From assembly GCF_000161795.2 (NCBI RefSeq), contig NZ_CP006882.1, forward strand, positions 1,674,001 through 1,738,000: DNA of 64,000 bases, written 5' to 3'. Each line of letters starts with the position of its first letter. Position 1 is the stretch's first letter. Below are positions 32,608 to 42,207 of the stretch, piece after piece. The translations under genes and the position numbers were made by a program. A model generated the notes under the pieces. It had not been told where the DNA came from. It was given only the letters and a program-made list of their open reading frames with translations, and ran no database searches. Origin of the DNA: Synechococcus sp. WH 8109. Lineage in GTDB: Bacteria; Cyanobacteriota; Cyanobacteriia; PCC-6307; Cyanobiaceae.

Positions 32608-33333
32608 TTAGTGGGCCTCGTGGAGGCCTTCACCGATGTAGAAGGACGCCAGGGTCGCGAAGATCAGAGCCTGAATGGCACTGGTGAACAGACCCAGAAG
32701 CATCACAGGAAGGGGCACGATCAGCGGAACCAGGTACACCAGCACCCCCACAGCCAATTCGTCGGCAAGGATGTTTCCGAACAGACGGAAGGAGAGGGAG
32801 AGAGGCTTGGTGAATTCCTCGATGATCTTGAACGGGAGCATGATCGGGGTTGGCTCCACGTACAGCTCGAAGAAGCGCAAACCCTTACGGCTCAGGCCGG
32901 CATAGAAGTACGCCAGGGACACCAGCAGAGCCATCGCCACGGTGGTGTTGATGTCTGCGGTGGGAGCGCCGAGCTCACCCTCAGGGAGTTCGAAGATCTT
33001 CCAGGGGATCAGAGCTCCGCCCCAATTGCTCACGAAAATGAACAGGAACAATGTGCCGATGAACGGCAGCCAGTCGCGGTAGTACTTCTCGCCGATGTTG
33101 TCGCGGGCGATGTCGCGGATGAAGTTCCAAAGGAATTCGAGCAGATTCTGCAGACCGATCGGGTCACGCTTCATCCCGCGGGTGCCAACAAGCACCACAG
33201 CAAGGAGGATGCCGATCAGGATCCAGGAGCTCAGGAACACCTGGCCGTGCAGATACAGATCGCCGATCTGCCAGTACAGGTGATGACCCACTTCCAGTTC
33301 AGCGAACGGGAGTGGTAAGGGCAACAAAGCCAT
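32608..33333 (-). CDS. atpB: ATP synthase F0 subunit a
   Basis: Subunit a provides the proton half-channels. The 241-residue protein has several membrane helices and the key segment [20 protein letters not shown] with the essential Arg. The last helix is [20 protein letters not shown]. It follows atpI by 24 bases in the operon. Confidence 0.96.
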   Translation of the reverse strand: MALLPLPLPFAELEVGHHLYWQIGDLYLHGQVFLSSWILIGILLAVVLVGTRGMKRDPIGLQNLLEFLWNFIRDIARDNIGEKYYRDWLPFIGTLFLFIFVSNWGGALIPWKIFELPEGELGAPTADINTTVAMALLVSLAYFYAGLSRKGLRFFELYVEPTPIMLPFKIIEEFTKPLSLSFRLFGNILADELAVGVLVYLVPLIVPLPVMLLGLFTSAIQALIFATLASFYIGEGLHEAH

Positions 33334-33357
33334 GGGTGCAGAGAAAAGTGCTCAGAC

Positions 33358-33729
33358 TCAGCGGTCGTCAAAGACGTGCTGAAGAATCAGGGCGGGCTTG
33401 TAGAGAAGGAATCCCAGGAAGGCCGGCAGCAGATCGAGCTGAGGCAGCTTGGCCGAACCAACCACAAGCAGGGTTGGAACGATGAGCTGAAAACGCCCCA
33501 GTCCACGGGACTGGTCACTGAGCCGGGCCACACTGCGAGCCAGCAAGCGCACGTACAGAAGTCCGGCGCAGGAGCCCACAAAAACACTGCCGGCCACCGA
33601 AAGATTCATGGTGAGAGCCACGATCGGAACCGTGACGAGTGACACCAGAACGGTGGCCAACAGCAGGCGACGTTGAAGACGATAAAAATCTTCCAAGCGC
33701 TGCCTGAAATGGCGCGCGGAATCTATCAC
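33358..33729 (-). CDS. atpI: ATP synthase subunit I
   Basis: AtpI helps assemble the c ring. The 123-residue protein has four hydrophobic segments (LLLATVLVSLVTVPIVALTM, GSVFVGSCAGLLYVRLLARS, FQLIVPTLLVVGSAKLPQLD, LPAFLGFLLYKPALI). Position as first atp gene supports the call. It begins 13 bases after the stop of a methyltransferase gene on the same strand. Confidence 0.85.
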   Translation of the reverse strand: MIDSARHFRQRLEDFYRLQRRLLLATVLVSLVTVPIVALTMNLSVAGSVFVGSCAGLLYVRLLARSVARLSDQSRGLGRFQLIVPTLLVVGSAKLPQLDLLPAFLGFLLYKPALILQHVFDDR

Positions 33730-33742
33730 GCGTTCGCTGCTG

Positions 33743-34912
33743 TTATTCCTGCAACAGAAGCAGCTGGCGGTTCACAAGATCGCGGATCTGATCAGGAGAC
33801 GCAAGGGTCCCCAGCGTCTGTTGCGGCTGCTCGGCGACAGTCCGCAGCAAGGAGCGGTCGGCATCACTGAGCTGAATGGGCTCCATGTTGCGACCAAGAA
33901 TTGGATCGGGTTCCCCCCAGAGGCAGGGCTGCACCAAACCCCTGGCCCGACCAAGGGCCTCATCACTCCAGCGAGGTCGTTCCACCGGTGCCGCGGAGAG
34001 AAAGAACTCGAAGTGGCTGATGTCGGGATCCAGCTGCTCCACAAGCTCCCACTGCTGAAGCGGTGGCAAGGCCTGGGCTCGTTCCAGCAGCTCTCCGTGC
34101 AGAAGGCGTGCTGGATCCCAGACCTCCGGATTGGAGAAGCCGGCGAAATGCAGACCCGCCGTTTCGATGAACGCGAAGAGGCGCACGAGGTTGTAACTGG
34201 TTTCCTGTGGGTGCAGGTACATGTCCGCGAAATTCGCGTCAGGTGCGCAATCCACAGCCCAGCGTTCACGGTGATGACGGGCAAGGCGGTTGCCCTCGGG
34301 CAGGCTCTCGAAGAGTTCCCGCCCTAGACGCAGGCCTTCCGACCCTGTGCCGGCATTCAAAATGCTCAGCGCTTTCTGGGTCCGATGGATCTCCCAGCGA
34401 CCGGCATCGGCATAAAGAAAGAGATGCAGCAGACCCGAAGGAACCAGGCGATCCGCTAGGGAGCGCAGCCCCGCTTCCGGCTGATCCAGGTGATGCAACA
34501 CCCCAACCGAATTGATGTAGTCGAAAGAGCCTTCGTCGCTGAGATCAAGAAGACTGCGCTGCTCCTGACGCAGGGAGGCCACTTGTTCAGCCGCCCCGGA
34601 GCGCTGGCAGCGTTCCCGCGCCACCGCCAGAGCCCCATCACTAATGTCTACCCCGAGCACATCAGCGCCCGGGTTGAGATGGCAGAGGTAATCGGTGCTC
34701 ACCCCGGTTCCGCAGCCGGCATCGAGGATCCGCGGCGCCTCCATCTTTGCAGGGATTGATCCGAGCACGGCGGCCAGAACGCTGCGGTGACACCAACGCC
34801 AGTTGTATCCCGGGGGCGGTCCGTCCTGCAGTGGATCCCCCGGGAAGGGGAAGCGGTCATAAAACGCACTAACCACAGGAGTCGCAGCATCACTGGGCTT
34901 GGGGTGGGTCAT
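33743..34912 (-). CDS. Class I SAM-dependent methyltransferase
   Basis: From the ATG at 34912 the protein is 389 residues. The N-terminal part has VVSAFYDRFPFPGDPLQDGP and the SAM-binding motif ILDAGCGTGVSTDYLC near residue 68. It continues with VLGVDISDGALAVARERCQR and YINSVGVLHHLDQPEAG. A C-terminal extension of about 180 residues has no clear family. The substrate is unknown. It lies directly upstream of atpI on the same strand and may share its transcript. Confidence 0.82.
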   Translation of the reverse strand: MTHPKPSDAATPVVSAFYDRFPFPGDPLQDGPPPGYNWRWCHRSVLAAVLGSIPAKMEAPRILDAGCGTGVSTDYLCHLNPGADVLGVDISDGALAVARERCQRSGAAEQVASLRQEQRSLLDLSDEGSFDYINSVGVLHHLDQPEAGLRSLADRLVPSGLLHLFLYADAGRWEIHRTQKALSILNAGTGSEGLRLGRELFESLPEGNRLARHHRERWAVDCAPDANFADMYLHPQETSYNLVRLFAFIETAGLHFAGFSNPEVWDPARLLHGELLERAQALPPLQQWELVEQLDPDISHFEFFLSAAPVERPRWSDEALGRARGLVQPCLWGEPDPILGRNMEPIQLSDADRSLLRTVAEQPQQTLGTLASPDQIRDLVNRQLLLLQE

Positions 34913-35058
34913 GCAGCACAGATTTCGCGCCTGCGAGCTTTTCACGTCAGACCCGTGGATCCCCTGCAGCACCGCAAGGCCTGCAAACATTTGTTCATGG
35001 GGCCACGGAGGGCCATCCCAACAGCCGTAACGTGGCGCGATCCGGCTTGCTTTCGTCG

Positions 35059-38013
35059 ATGACAGTGACCGCCAGCAGCGGCAGCCCGCGCGTGTCTCCC
35101 CAACTGTTCGACACGCTGCCGCTCTCCAGCGTCCGTCAGGCAGAGCAGCAGGACCGTTTCCCTGACAACGGGGAACTAGACAGTCTTGTGACCTTCTTCC
35201 GAACCGGTCAGGACCGGATCGAAGCGTCCCGGATCATTGCGGCCAACGCCGAGGCCATCGTGGCCCGCGCCGCCAACAGAATTTTTGTGGGAGGAACGCC
35301 CCTATCCTTCCTTGAATCACCTCTAACAACGGGCGAAACCGGCCGTTCAACCGTTCAGGGAGGCACTCCGCTGGCAGCAGACCAAGCCGCGTTTGAGCAG
35401 TCGGTGCGCACGTTCACTGGCGATAGCGGCACCAAGAAAAGAGGCAACTTCCTGACCCGTCTTCTCGAAGGGGCCGGTGGGGATGCTGATATTCGTGTGG
35501 TGCTTCCCACAGGCTTCAACGCCATCAGCGTGGCCAAATACGGCCCGGCCTTCATGCGCAAGTCAGTGCGCGACATGGGTTGGTTCCTGCGCTACGTGGG
35601 ATACGCACTGGTGGCCGGAGACCCAAGCATCCTTGCGGTCAACACCCGCGGCCTGCGCGACATCCTTCTTGAGAACTGCTCCCTGGCCGCCACCAATGTG
35701 GCTCTTCAGGAAATGCGTGCCGCCTCAGCGGAACTGCTGCGGGATCGTCCTGAAGCCCGTCAGATGACCATCGACTGCTTCAACGTGCTGTTGCAGGAGC
35801 TGGCCATCCCCACCCCCAGCACCAAGCAACGCCAGGGAAGTGCGGTGCAACAGGGCCTGCAGCTGCCCGCGATCTATGCCCTGGCCTCCGAGGGACGTCA
35901 GCTGTTTGAAATGCGGCCGGGTCTGTCGGGTGCCGAGAAGGCAGAAATAATCCGTGCCGCCTACCGCCAGGTTTTTGAGCGAGACATCGCCAAGGGCTAC
36001 TCCCAGACCCCCTGTGCAGACAAAGCCAGCGCCGTCGCCCAAGGCCAGATCTCAATGCGCGAATTCGTTCGTGCCCTCGGCCGCAGCAAGGAATATCGCC
36101 AGCAGTTCCACGACGGTTTCGTCAACAGCCGCGTGGTGGAACTGGCTTACCGCCACTTCCTCGGCCGGGGCATCAGCTCCCTCGAGGAATTCCGCAAGTC
36201 ATTCGCGATCCTCAGCGACCAGGGCCTCAATGGCCTGGTTGATGTGCTGGTGAACTCTTCCGAATACGCCCAGGCCTTCGGAGAGGAAACCGTTCCCTAC
36301 CTCCGGGATCTCGGCACGGAAGCTCAGGAAAGTGCCGGCTGGGGCTCCAACCGCAAGCTCTTCAACTTCAGCGCCCCGTTCGATGGCGCACCGCAGTACG
36401 TCACCCTTTACGCCTCCTACCGCCAGCCCTTTGCCGACCAGCACGTCTACGGCGGTGGCAATGATCCGGTGGCGAACAAATTCGGCGCCATCTTCCCGAG
36501 CGGAACCGCCTCGGTGGCCACACGGCCAGCGCCTTACGGCTACGACAGCCGCCGGCTGCTGGTGAGCAACGGTCTAAACAGCCCCGGGCAACTGGACAGC
36601 GCCAGCTTCCGCAAGAGCCGCCCCCGCAAGGGTGGTCCACGTGTGATGCGACTTCAGCAGATCGCCACGGGTGGCACTGTGAATCCAGGGCGAGGTGGTC
36701 AGCCCAGCGTCCGTACGACTGAGGCCAGCACCCAAGCCGTAATTAAGGCTGTTTACGTGCAAGTGCTCGGCAACGGCGGCTATGCGGGAGAGCGGATGAG
36801 CTCTGATGAAGCCCGCCTCGAAAACGGAGACATCTCACTCAAGGATTTTGTTCGGGCAGTCGCCAAATCCGATGCTTTTCGACGCCGCTACTGGAGTGGT
36901 CTTTACATCGTGAAGGCGATCGAAGTCATGCACCGCCGTCTGCTGGGACGCCCCACCTTCGGCCGCTGGGAAATCGATGCCCTGTTCGACACCGCTGCCC
37001 GCCACGGCTTCTACGGAGTGGTTGACGCTCTGATCGACAGCAAGGACTACAGCGAAGCTTTTGGGGCCGACACAGTCCCCTACGAACGTTTCATCACACC
37101 CGGTGATGTGACTGCACGCCGCACTCCAGGCTGGTCACGTGCTCTCAATCTTGAGGCTCCCGCTGACCTCACCCTCAGCAGCCGTCCTGAAACACAACAG
37201 CGGTCCGAAGCATTCCGCAGCAGTGGCGATGTAACGCCACGCAACCTGCCGGACACTCAAAAGACAGCCACCCAAGATTTCACGACAACGACGAGCGGAA
37301 ACGCCGCTGCGCCCAGTTGGCTGTCGGTAGTGCGTCAACAACGTCTTGCGTCCAACAGGACTGGCTTCCCGATGCGGCGAGCAAGCAACTCAACGCCAAC
37401 CAGCATTGGTGGCCGGTCATGGAGCGTTGAGCTGATTTCTTCTAATGCTCGGAGCGGGCAAGCACTCCCACGCATGGGGATGGCTCTTGTCACAGAAGGC
37501 GCTGAAGGATTCCGCTTGCGGGGTGGACTTCCCGCGACGCTGGAGCTGAAACAGCCGTGCAGCGAAGATGAACTCCAGACTGCTGTAAATGCAACCTACA
37601 AGCAGCTTCTCAACCGTGTCCCCACAGGGAATGAGCGTCTCATCAGCGCGGAATCACGGCTGCGCAATCAGGACATTGACCTGACCGAGTTCATTGCTGA
37701 GGTAGCGATGAGCGAAGCGTTCCAGAAGCGCATCGCCACGATGGCACCCCTTCGGGCCGCGTCTGCGGCAGGTTTGGCTCTGCTGGGACGGGCCACCACC
37801 CCAGCAGAAACCAGCCGCTTCCTGATCACCCGCGCTCAAGCGGGTCATGGGGCTGCCGTGACTGAACTACTGGCGGAACGTATCAGCACGACGGTGCCCC
37901 GCATCGACGGCATGGCGACCGCATCAGGGGTCAACCAAGCCACCATCCAGCGCACGGCCTCGCTCTATCGCGGCAATGCCGGCCTGAATCCCCCCACGGG
38001 CGACGCGATCTGA
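35059..38013 (+). CDS. apcE: Phycobilisome core-membrane linker (LCM)
   Basis: ApcE organises the phycobilisome core, anchors it to the thylakoid and is a terminal energy emitter. The 984-residue protein has a phycobiliprotein domain (about 20-240), interrupted by a loop near 80-145, with the chromophore Cys near residue 207 (RDILLENCSLAATNVALQEM). Three linker (REP) repeats follow at about 265-417, 554-680 and 829-949 (for example RAAYRQVFERDIAKGY, KAVYVQVLGNGGYAGERMSS, NATYKQLLNRVPTGNERLIS). Three repeats predict a tricylindrical core. The ATG at 35059 fits the family; the intergenic 146 bases hold divergent promoters. Confidence 0.96.
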   Translation: MTVTASSGSPRVSPQLFDTLPLSSVRQAEQQDRFPDNGELDSLVTFFRTGQDRIEASRIIAANAEAIVARAANRIFVGGTPLSFLESPLTTGETGRSTVQGGTPLAADQAAFEQSVRTFTGDSGTKKRGNFLTRLLEGAGGDADIRVVLPTGFNAISVAKYGPAFMRKSVRDMGWFLRYVGYALVAGDPSILAVNTRGLRDILLENCSLAATNVALQEMRAASAELLRDRPEARQMTIDCFNVLLQELAIPTPSTKQRQGSAVQQGLQLPAIYALASEGRQLFEMRPGLSGAEKAEIIRAAYRQVFERDIAKGYSQTPCADKASAVAQGQISMREFVRALGRSKEYRQQFHDGFVNSRVVELAYRHFLGRGISSLEEFRKSFAILSDQGLNGLVDVLVNSSEYAQAFGEETVPYLRDLGTEAQESAGWGSNRKLFNFSAPFDGAPQYVTLYASYRQPFADQHVYGGGNDPVANKFGAIFPSGTASVATRPAPYGYDSRRLLVSNGLNSPGQLDSASFRKSRPRKGGPRVMRLQQIATGGTVNPGRGGQPSVRTTEASTQAVIKAVYVQVLGNGGYAGERMSSDEARLENGDISLKDFVRAVAKSDAFRRRYWSGLYIVKAIEVMHRRLLGRPTFGRWEIDALFDTAARHGFYGVVDALIDSKDYSEAFGADTVPYERFITPGDVTARRTPGWSRALNLEAPADLTLSSRPETQQRSEAFRSSGDVTPRNLPDTQKTATQDFTTTTSGNAAAPSWLSVVRQQRLASNRTGFPMRRASNSTPTSIGGRSWSVELISSNARSGQALPRMGMALVTEGAEGFRLRGGLPATLELKQPCSEDELQTAVNATYKQLLNRVPTGNERLISAESRLRNQDIDLTEFIAEVAMSEAFQKRIATMAPLRAASAAGLALLGRATTPAETSRFLITRAQAGHGAAVTELLAERISTTVPRIDGMATASGVNQATIQRTASLYRGNAGLNPPTGDAI

Positions 38014-38074
38014 TCCTCAGGTCTCCATTTCGCTGACAAACAGCCTCCACAAATTACGTTTGTTTTTGTGATCC

Positions 38075-38111
38075 GATCCCGGTGAAGTAAGGCTTCATCG
38101 GGATCATTTTT
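38075..38111 (+). terminator. Terminator after apcE
   Basis: GATCCCGGTGAAG and CTTCATCGGGATC form a 13-pair stem (one G-U) with loop TAAGG, then ATTTTTG. It separates apcE from apcABC, though read-through is possible. Confidence 0.88.
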
Positions 38112-38422
38112 GTGTGTTGCAAGCACTCAGGGGCGATCTCGCAGATCGCAATGATGCCAAGGCTTCTCCGCAAAACAGACGCGCCGTGAAGAACTGTTAC
38201 CCAGCCAAATTTCCCTGGCCATCGCCAGCGCAGAATGCATCAGCCGAATCCAAGGGAGCGAGCTCACCCCGGTCAGTGTTGACCGATGTGAACAAGTCTC
38301 ACTCCCAACGCTTCGACCCCCTGTCCCAGCCTTATAGTCTGGGACGCGATCCCTCGGGATCACCCCTTATTCACCGGATACCGGTCTCCTACGGGCGGCC
38401 GCTTGTTTCGAGGCAGAACTGC
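38112..38422 (+). promoter_or_regulatory. Leader region of apcABC
   Basis: These 311 bases between the apcE terminator and apcA contain no gene I can support. The reading frame of apcA stays open back to 38114, but codon use and family alignment exclude it. Highly expressed apcA genes usually have long untranslated leaders, and this is probably one. Confidence 0.5.
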
Positions 38423-38908
38423 ATGAGCATCGTCTCCAACTCGATCATCAACGCGGACGCCGAAGCCCGCTACCTCAGCCCTGGCGAACTCGACCAGATC
38501 AAAGCCTTCGTCACCGGCGGTCAACGCCGTCTGCGCGTGGCCCAGGTCCTGTGCGAGAGCCGCGAGCGCATCGTCAAGCAGGCTGGTGGTCAGCTGTTCC
38601 AGAAGCGTCCCGACGTCATCTCCCCCGGCGGCAATGCCTACGGCGAAGAGATGACTGCCACATGTCTGCGCGACATGGATTATTACCTCCGCCTCGTCAC
38701 CTACGGCATCGTTGCCGGTGACGTCACTCCGATCGAAGAGATCGGCGTGATTGGCGCGAAAGAGCTCTACCGCTCCCTGGGCACTCCCCTCGAAGCATTG
38801 GCTGAATCCGTGCGCGAAATGAAGATCGTCGCCATGGGCCTCCTCACCGGAGCCGATGCAGAGGAAGCCGGCACTTACTTCGACTACGTGGTTGGCGCCC
38901 TCGCCTGA
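38423..38908 (+). CDS. apcA: Allophycocyanin alpha chain
   Basis: ApcA pairs with ApcB to form the phycobilisome core trimers. The 161-residue protein begins [20 protein letters not shown]. It has the bilin attachment segment [20 protein letters not shown] with the chromophore Cys near residue 81, and ends [15 protein letters not shown]. The ATG at 38423 is the only family-consistent start. Confidence 0.97.
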   Translation: MSIVSNSIINADAEARYLSPGELDQIKAFVTGGQRRLRVAQVLCESRERIVKQAGGQLFQKRPDVISPGGNAYGEEMTATCLRDMDYYLRLVTYGIVAGDVTPIEEIGVIGAKELYRSLGTPLEALAESVREMKIVAMGLLTGADAEEAGTYFDYVVGALA

Positions 38909-38947
38909 ACCGCACGCTGATTTTCTCCCTCGCCTCCTCACGGATCC

Positions 38948-39436
38948 ATGCAAGACGCCATCACCAACGTCATCAACAAGTCGGACGTCCAGGGCCTCTA
39001 CCTGGACACGGCTTCGATGGGCAGCCTCGAGTCGTATTTCGCCAGCGGTGAACTGCGCGTCCGCGCTGCTGCCACCATCAGCGCCAATGCTTCGGCGATC
39101 ATCCGCGATGCCGTAGCCAAGGCCCTGCTCTACTCGGACATCACCCGTCCCGGCGGCAACATGTACACCACCCGCCGCTACGCAGCCTGCATCCGCGACC
39201 TGGATTACTACCTGCGTTATTCCACCTACGCCATGCTCGCTGGCGACACCTCAATCCTTGATGAGCGAGTTCTGAACGGCCTCAAGGAGACCTACAACTC
39301 CCTGGGTGTGCCAATCGGCGCCACCGTTCAGGCCATCCAGGCAATGAAGGAAGTCACCGCCGGACTGGTCGGTCCTGATGCAGGTAAGGAAATGGGTGTC
39401 TACTTCGACTACATCTGCTCCGGTCTCGGCAACTGA
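38948..39436 (+). CDS. apcB: Allophycocyanin beta chain
   Basis: The 162-residue protein has the beta-chain start [20 protein letters not shown]. The methylated-Asn region is [20 protein letters not shown], followed by [20 protein letters not shown] with the bilin Cys just before it. It follows apcA by 39 bases and precedes apcC by five, in the usual apcABC order. Confidence 0.97.
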   Translation: MQDAITNVINKSDVQGLYLDTASMGSLESYFASGELRVRAAATISANASAIIRDAVAKALLYSDITRPGGNMYTTRRYAACIRDLDYYLRYSTYAMLAGDTSILDERVLNGLKETYNSLGVPIGATVQAIQAMKEVTAGLVGPDAGKEMGVYFDYICSGLGN

Positions 39437-39441
39437 GCCCC

Positions 39442-39642
39442 ATGCGGTTGTTCAAAGTCACCGCCTGCATTCCCAGCCCTGAAAAGGTTCGGACGCAGCG
39501 CGAATTGCAGAACACCTTCTTCACCAAGTGGGTCCCCTACGACAGCTGGTTCGCTGAACAGCAGCGCATCCAAAAACAGGGTGGCCGTATCATCAAGGTG
39601 GAGCTCTGCACCGGGGGTCAGCAGGTCAACGTCGGCAACTGA
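39442..39642 (+). CDS. apcC: Phycobilisome small core linker
   Basis: ApcC (LC) caps the core cylinders. The 66-residue protein reads MRLFKVTACIPSPEKVRTQR, ELQNTFFTKWVPYDSWFAEQ, QRIQKQGGRIIKVELCTGG, a CpcD-type linker domain. A terminator follows within 25 bases. Confidence 0.95.
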   Translation: MRLFKVTACIPSPEKVRTQRELQNTFFTKWVPYDSWFAEQQRIQKQGGRIIKVELCTGGQQVNVGN

Positions 39643-39665
39643 ACTCCGCTCCAAAGCAAGTTTCT

Positions 39666-39690
39666 AGCCCGGTTCAACACCGGGCTTTCT
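39666..39690 (+). terminator. Terminator of apcABC
   Basis: AGCCCGG and CCGGGCT form a seven-pair stem with loop TTCAACA, then TTCTTG. Confidence 0.85.
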
Positions 39691-39699
39691 TGTTGGCCA

Positions 39700-40506
39700 T
39701 CAACCTTTGAGGGTCTGCGCCACCAAAGCATCGAAATCCGGAAGAACAGCGGCATCTCCCTCCCCCAACCAAAGCACGTACTCGTGGTTGCCGGCCGGTC
39801 CAGTGATCGGCGAAGCCACCAAGCCCTGGGGCTGCCAACCCGATTCTGCTGCCGCTGCAATCACAGATTGAATGGCATCCCGATGGGCCGCGGGGTCACG
39901 CACCACGCCGCCCTTGCCAACGCGGCTCTTGCCCACCTCAAACTGCGGCTTCACCAGCACCAGCGCGTCGGTGTCGGGACCCCGCAACAACCGGCGCAAC
40001 GCCGGAAGAATCAGCCGCAGGGAAATGAACGACACATCGGTGACCGCCAAACTGGGCCAGGGATCGTCAGCCCCATAGAGATCATCGGGCTGCAGATGGC
40101 GCAAGTTGGTGCGTTCCCGCAGCACCACCCGTTCGTCGGTACGCAAGCTCCAGGCCGTCTGGCCGTAACCCACATCAACGCCATAAACACGAGTAGCACC
40201 ATGCTGCAACAGGCAATCGGTGAATCCCCCTGTAGAGATGCCGCCGTCCAGGCAGACGCGCCCCTCCACCGGCACAGCGAAAGCCTTCAAGCCCGCCAGA
40301 AGTTTTTCGCCCCCTCGAGAGACAAAGCGGGGGGGCTGCTCCACCCGCAGTTCTCGCTCCGGCGTCACCTCCGTTCCGGGCTTGTCCAACAGGGTGCCGG
40401 AGCCATCCCGCACCTTTCCAGCACGAATCAATTGCTGCGCCTGTTGGCGTGAGCTGACCAATCCACGGGTCAGGAGTTCCAGATCAAGACGCTGTTTGGA
40501 CGCCAT
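39700..40506 (-). CDS. tlyA: TlyA family rRNA 2'-O-methyltransferase / hemolysin-like
   Basis: TlyA-type enzymes methylate 16S/23S rRNA ribose. From the ATG at 40506 the 268-residue protein has an N-terminal S4 domain (QRLDLELLTRGLVSSRQQAQ). An FtsJ-like methyltransferase domain follows (VCLDGGISTGGFTDCLLQHG, VYGVDVGYGQTAWSLRTDER, VLVKPQFEVGKSRVGKGGV). The usual Gly-Ala-Ser/Ser-Thr-Gly motif is GISTGGF here. A longer in-frame start at 40800 runs across the divergent small gene and is rejected. Confidence 0.9.
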   Translation of the reverse strand: MASKQRLDLELLTRGLVSSRQQAQQLIRAGKVRDGSGTLLDKPGTEVTPERELRVEQPPRFVSRGGEKLLAGLKAFAVPVEGRVCLDGGISTGGFTDCLLQHGATRVYGVDVGYGQTAWSLRTDERVVLRERTNLRHLQPDDLYGADDPWPSLAVTDVSFISLRLILPALRRLLRGPDTDALVLVKPQFEVGKSRVGKGGVVRDPAAHRDAIQSVIAAAAESGWQPQGLVASPITGPAGNHEYVLWLGEGDAAVLPDFDALVAQTLKG

Positions 40507-40601
40507 TGCGACATAAAAGCAGACCGATCCCGAAGAAAACCGGCGATCCAGCTGCTGGAACGTGTTCTGCCTGGAGGATTTCCCAATTCGCGTCGAGGGA
40601 C

Positions 40602-40802
40602 GTGTCCAACCACCACTCCCAACCCGCCAAGGTGGTGCCGCTGTTGCAGCCGGGCAGCTTTGTGCGACTCGACAACCAGCCCTGCGACCTGCCGCCCTTC
40701 CAGGTGCTTCACTGCCGCGGCGGACGCTGCTGGGTGCGCCAGCAATCCTGGGGATCCCACGTGCAATGGGAAGTCGAGCATGAGCGGTTGAACGTTGCAT
40801 AA
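40602..40802 (+). CDS. Small conserved basic protein
   Basis: A GTG at 40602 gives 66 residues: SNHHSQPAKVVPLLQPGSFV, then RLDNQPCDLPPFQVLHCRGG, then RCWVRQQSWGSHVQWEVEHE. The strand pattern suggests a small beta barrel, SH3-like. I recall similar picocyanobacterial proteins but no function. It is divergent from tlyA. Confidence 0.6.
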   Translation: MSNHHSQPAKVVPLLQPGSFVRLDNQPCDLPPFQVLHCRGGRCWVRQQSWGSHVQWEVEHERLNVA

Positions 40803-40911
40803 GCGAAACCGCTGCTCACCAAGTCCTGCAAAGACTCCCAGCCAACAATTCTGTTCAATCAGTGCCTTGGCAAAGCAACCATTTCACGGCTCAATGGAGC
40901 ATTGATGCTGT

Positions 40912-42153
40912 TTGAGCAAACGTTTGAGTCACGCGACAGCCCTACAAAGAGCTTCGAGACGACGGGGTAAGCAAGAGACTCAAACGTCGGCTCTGGTTCA
41001 GCGGCTGCTTCCCTTGCCGTGGCAGCTCTGGCCGGCAGAAGCTCGCCTGCTGATGGGGCTGGCGGGATTCTGGAGTGTGGCAGGGCTGGTGGTGTTGGCG
41101 TCCGCCAGTTGGTGGGTGGCCCTACGGGAAATGGGCGATGGCGGTTTTTATTTGAAACGGCAGGCGATCTGGCTCTTGGCCAGCTGGAGTTTGCTGGGCA
41201 TCACGATCTCCACCAACCTGCGGCGATGGCTGCGCTGGTCAGGCCCGGGGCTGTGGATGGGCTGCCTGCTGATCGCCGCCACCCTTGTGATGGGCACCAC
41301 GGTGAACGGCGCCAGCCGCTGGCTTGTGCTGGGCCCGCTGCAGATGCAGCCCTCGGAGCTGGTGAAACCCTTCGTGGTGCTGCAGGCCTCCAACCTGTTC
41401 GCCCCCTGGAACCGCATGAGCCTCGACCAGAAGCTTCTCTGGCTGGGGAGCTTCGGCGGGCTCCTGCTGCTGATCCTCAAGCAACCCAACCTCTCCACAG
41501 CGGCCCTGATGGGACTCACCCTCTGGATGGTGGCCCTGGCGGCTGGGCTGCGCTGGCGCAGCCTGTTGGGCACCGCCCTGGCGGGATCGCTGATGGGCAC
41601 TGCAAGCATTCTGATCAATGAATACCAGCGGATCCGGGTGGTGTCGTTTCTGGATCCCTGGAACGACCCGATGGGAGATGGCTATCAGCTGGTGCAGAGC
41701 CTGCTGGCGATCGGATCAGGCGGTTGGATGGGGCAGGGCTATGGCCTCTCCACCCAGAAGCTCCAATATCTGCCCATCCAAAGCACCGACTTCATCTACG
41801 CGGTGTTCGCCGAGGAATTTGGATTCGTGGGTTCAGTGCTGCTGCTGCTGTTCCTGATGCTGGTGGCCTGGGTGGGGCTGCGGGTGGCCCTGCGCTGCCG
41901 AAGCAACCAGGCCCGGCTCGTGGCCATCGGCTGCACCACGATCCTGGTGGGCCAATCGATCCTGAACATCGCAGTGGCCTCTGGGGCGATGCCCACCACC
42001 GGTCTGCCACTGCCCTTGATCAGCTACGGCGGCAACTCGCTTATGTCGAGCCTGGTGATCCTGGGCCTGCTGATCCGCTGTTCACTGGAATCCACCGGCT
42101 TGATCGGGGGACGACGATCCAAGGGGCGCCAACGGTCGTTGCTTCAACGCTGA
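40912..42153 (+). CDS. ftsW: Cell division peptidoglycan glycosyltransferase FtsW
   Basis: FtsW polymerises septal glycan with its partner PBP. The 413-residue SEDS protein has about ten membrane helices and the family motifs NGASRWLVLGPLQMQPSELV, KPFVVLQASNL, FAEEFGFVGSVLLLLFLMLV and GLPLPLISYGGNSLMSSLVI. The N-terminal 40 residues are basic and cytoplasmic. The start is the TTG at 40912; no ATG fits the family. RodA is a related alternative, but the N-terminus and context favour FtsW. Confidence 0.88.
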   Translation: MSKRLSHATALQRASRRRGKQETQTSALVQRLLPLPWQLWPAEARLLMGLAGFWSVAGLVVLASASWWVALREMGDGGFYLKRQAIWLLASWSLLGITISTNLRRWLRWSGPGLWMGCLLIAATLVMGTTVNGASRWLVLGPLQMQPSELVKPFVVLQASNLFAPWNRMSLDQKLLWLGSFGGLLLLILKQPNLSTAALMGLTLWMVALAAGLRWRSLLGTALAGSLMGTASILINEYQRIRVVSFLDPWNDPMGDGYQLVQSLLAIGSGGWMGQGYGLSTQKLQYLPIQSTDFIYAVFAEEFGFVGSVLLLLFLMLVAWVGLRVALRCRSNQARLVAIGCTTILVGQSILNIAVASGAMPTTGLPLPLISYGGNSLMSSLVILGLLIRCSLESTGLIGGRRSKGRQRSLLQR

Positions 42154-42207
42154 GCCTGGTCTGGTGAGCAGCTTGCCTGGATAGGCTTTCCACACTCAAG
42201 GGCACCT

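Noticed and set aside
38114-38422. In-frame N-terminal extension of apcA
   Set aside because: ApcA has a fixed N-terminus at MSIVSNSI; the upstream part is an untranslated leader with a terminator before it.
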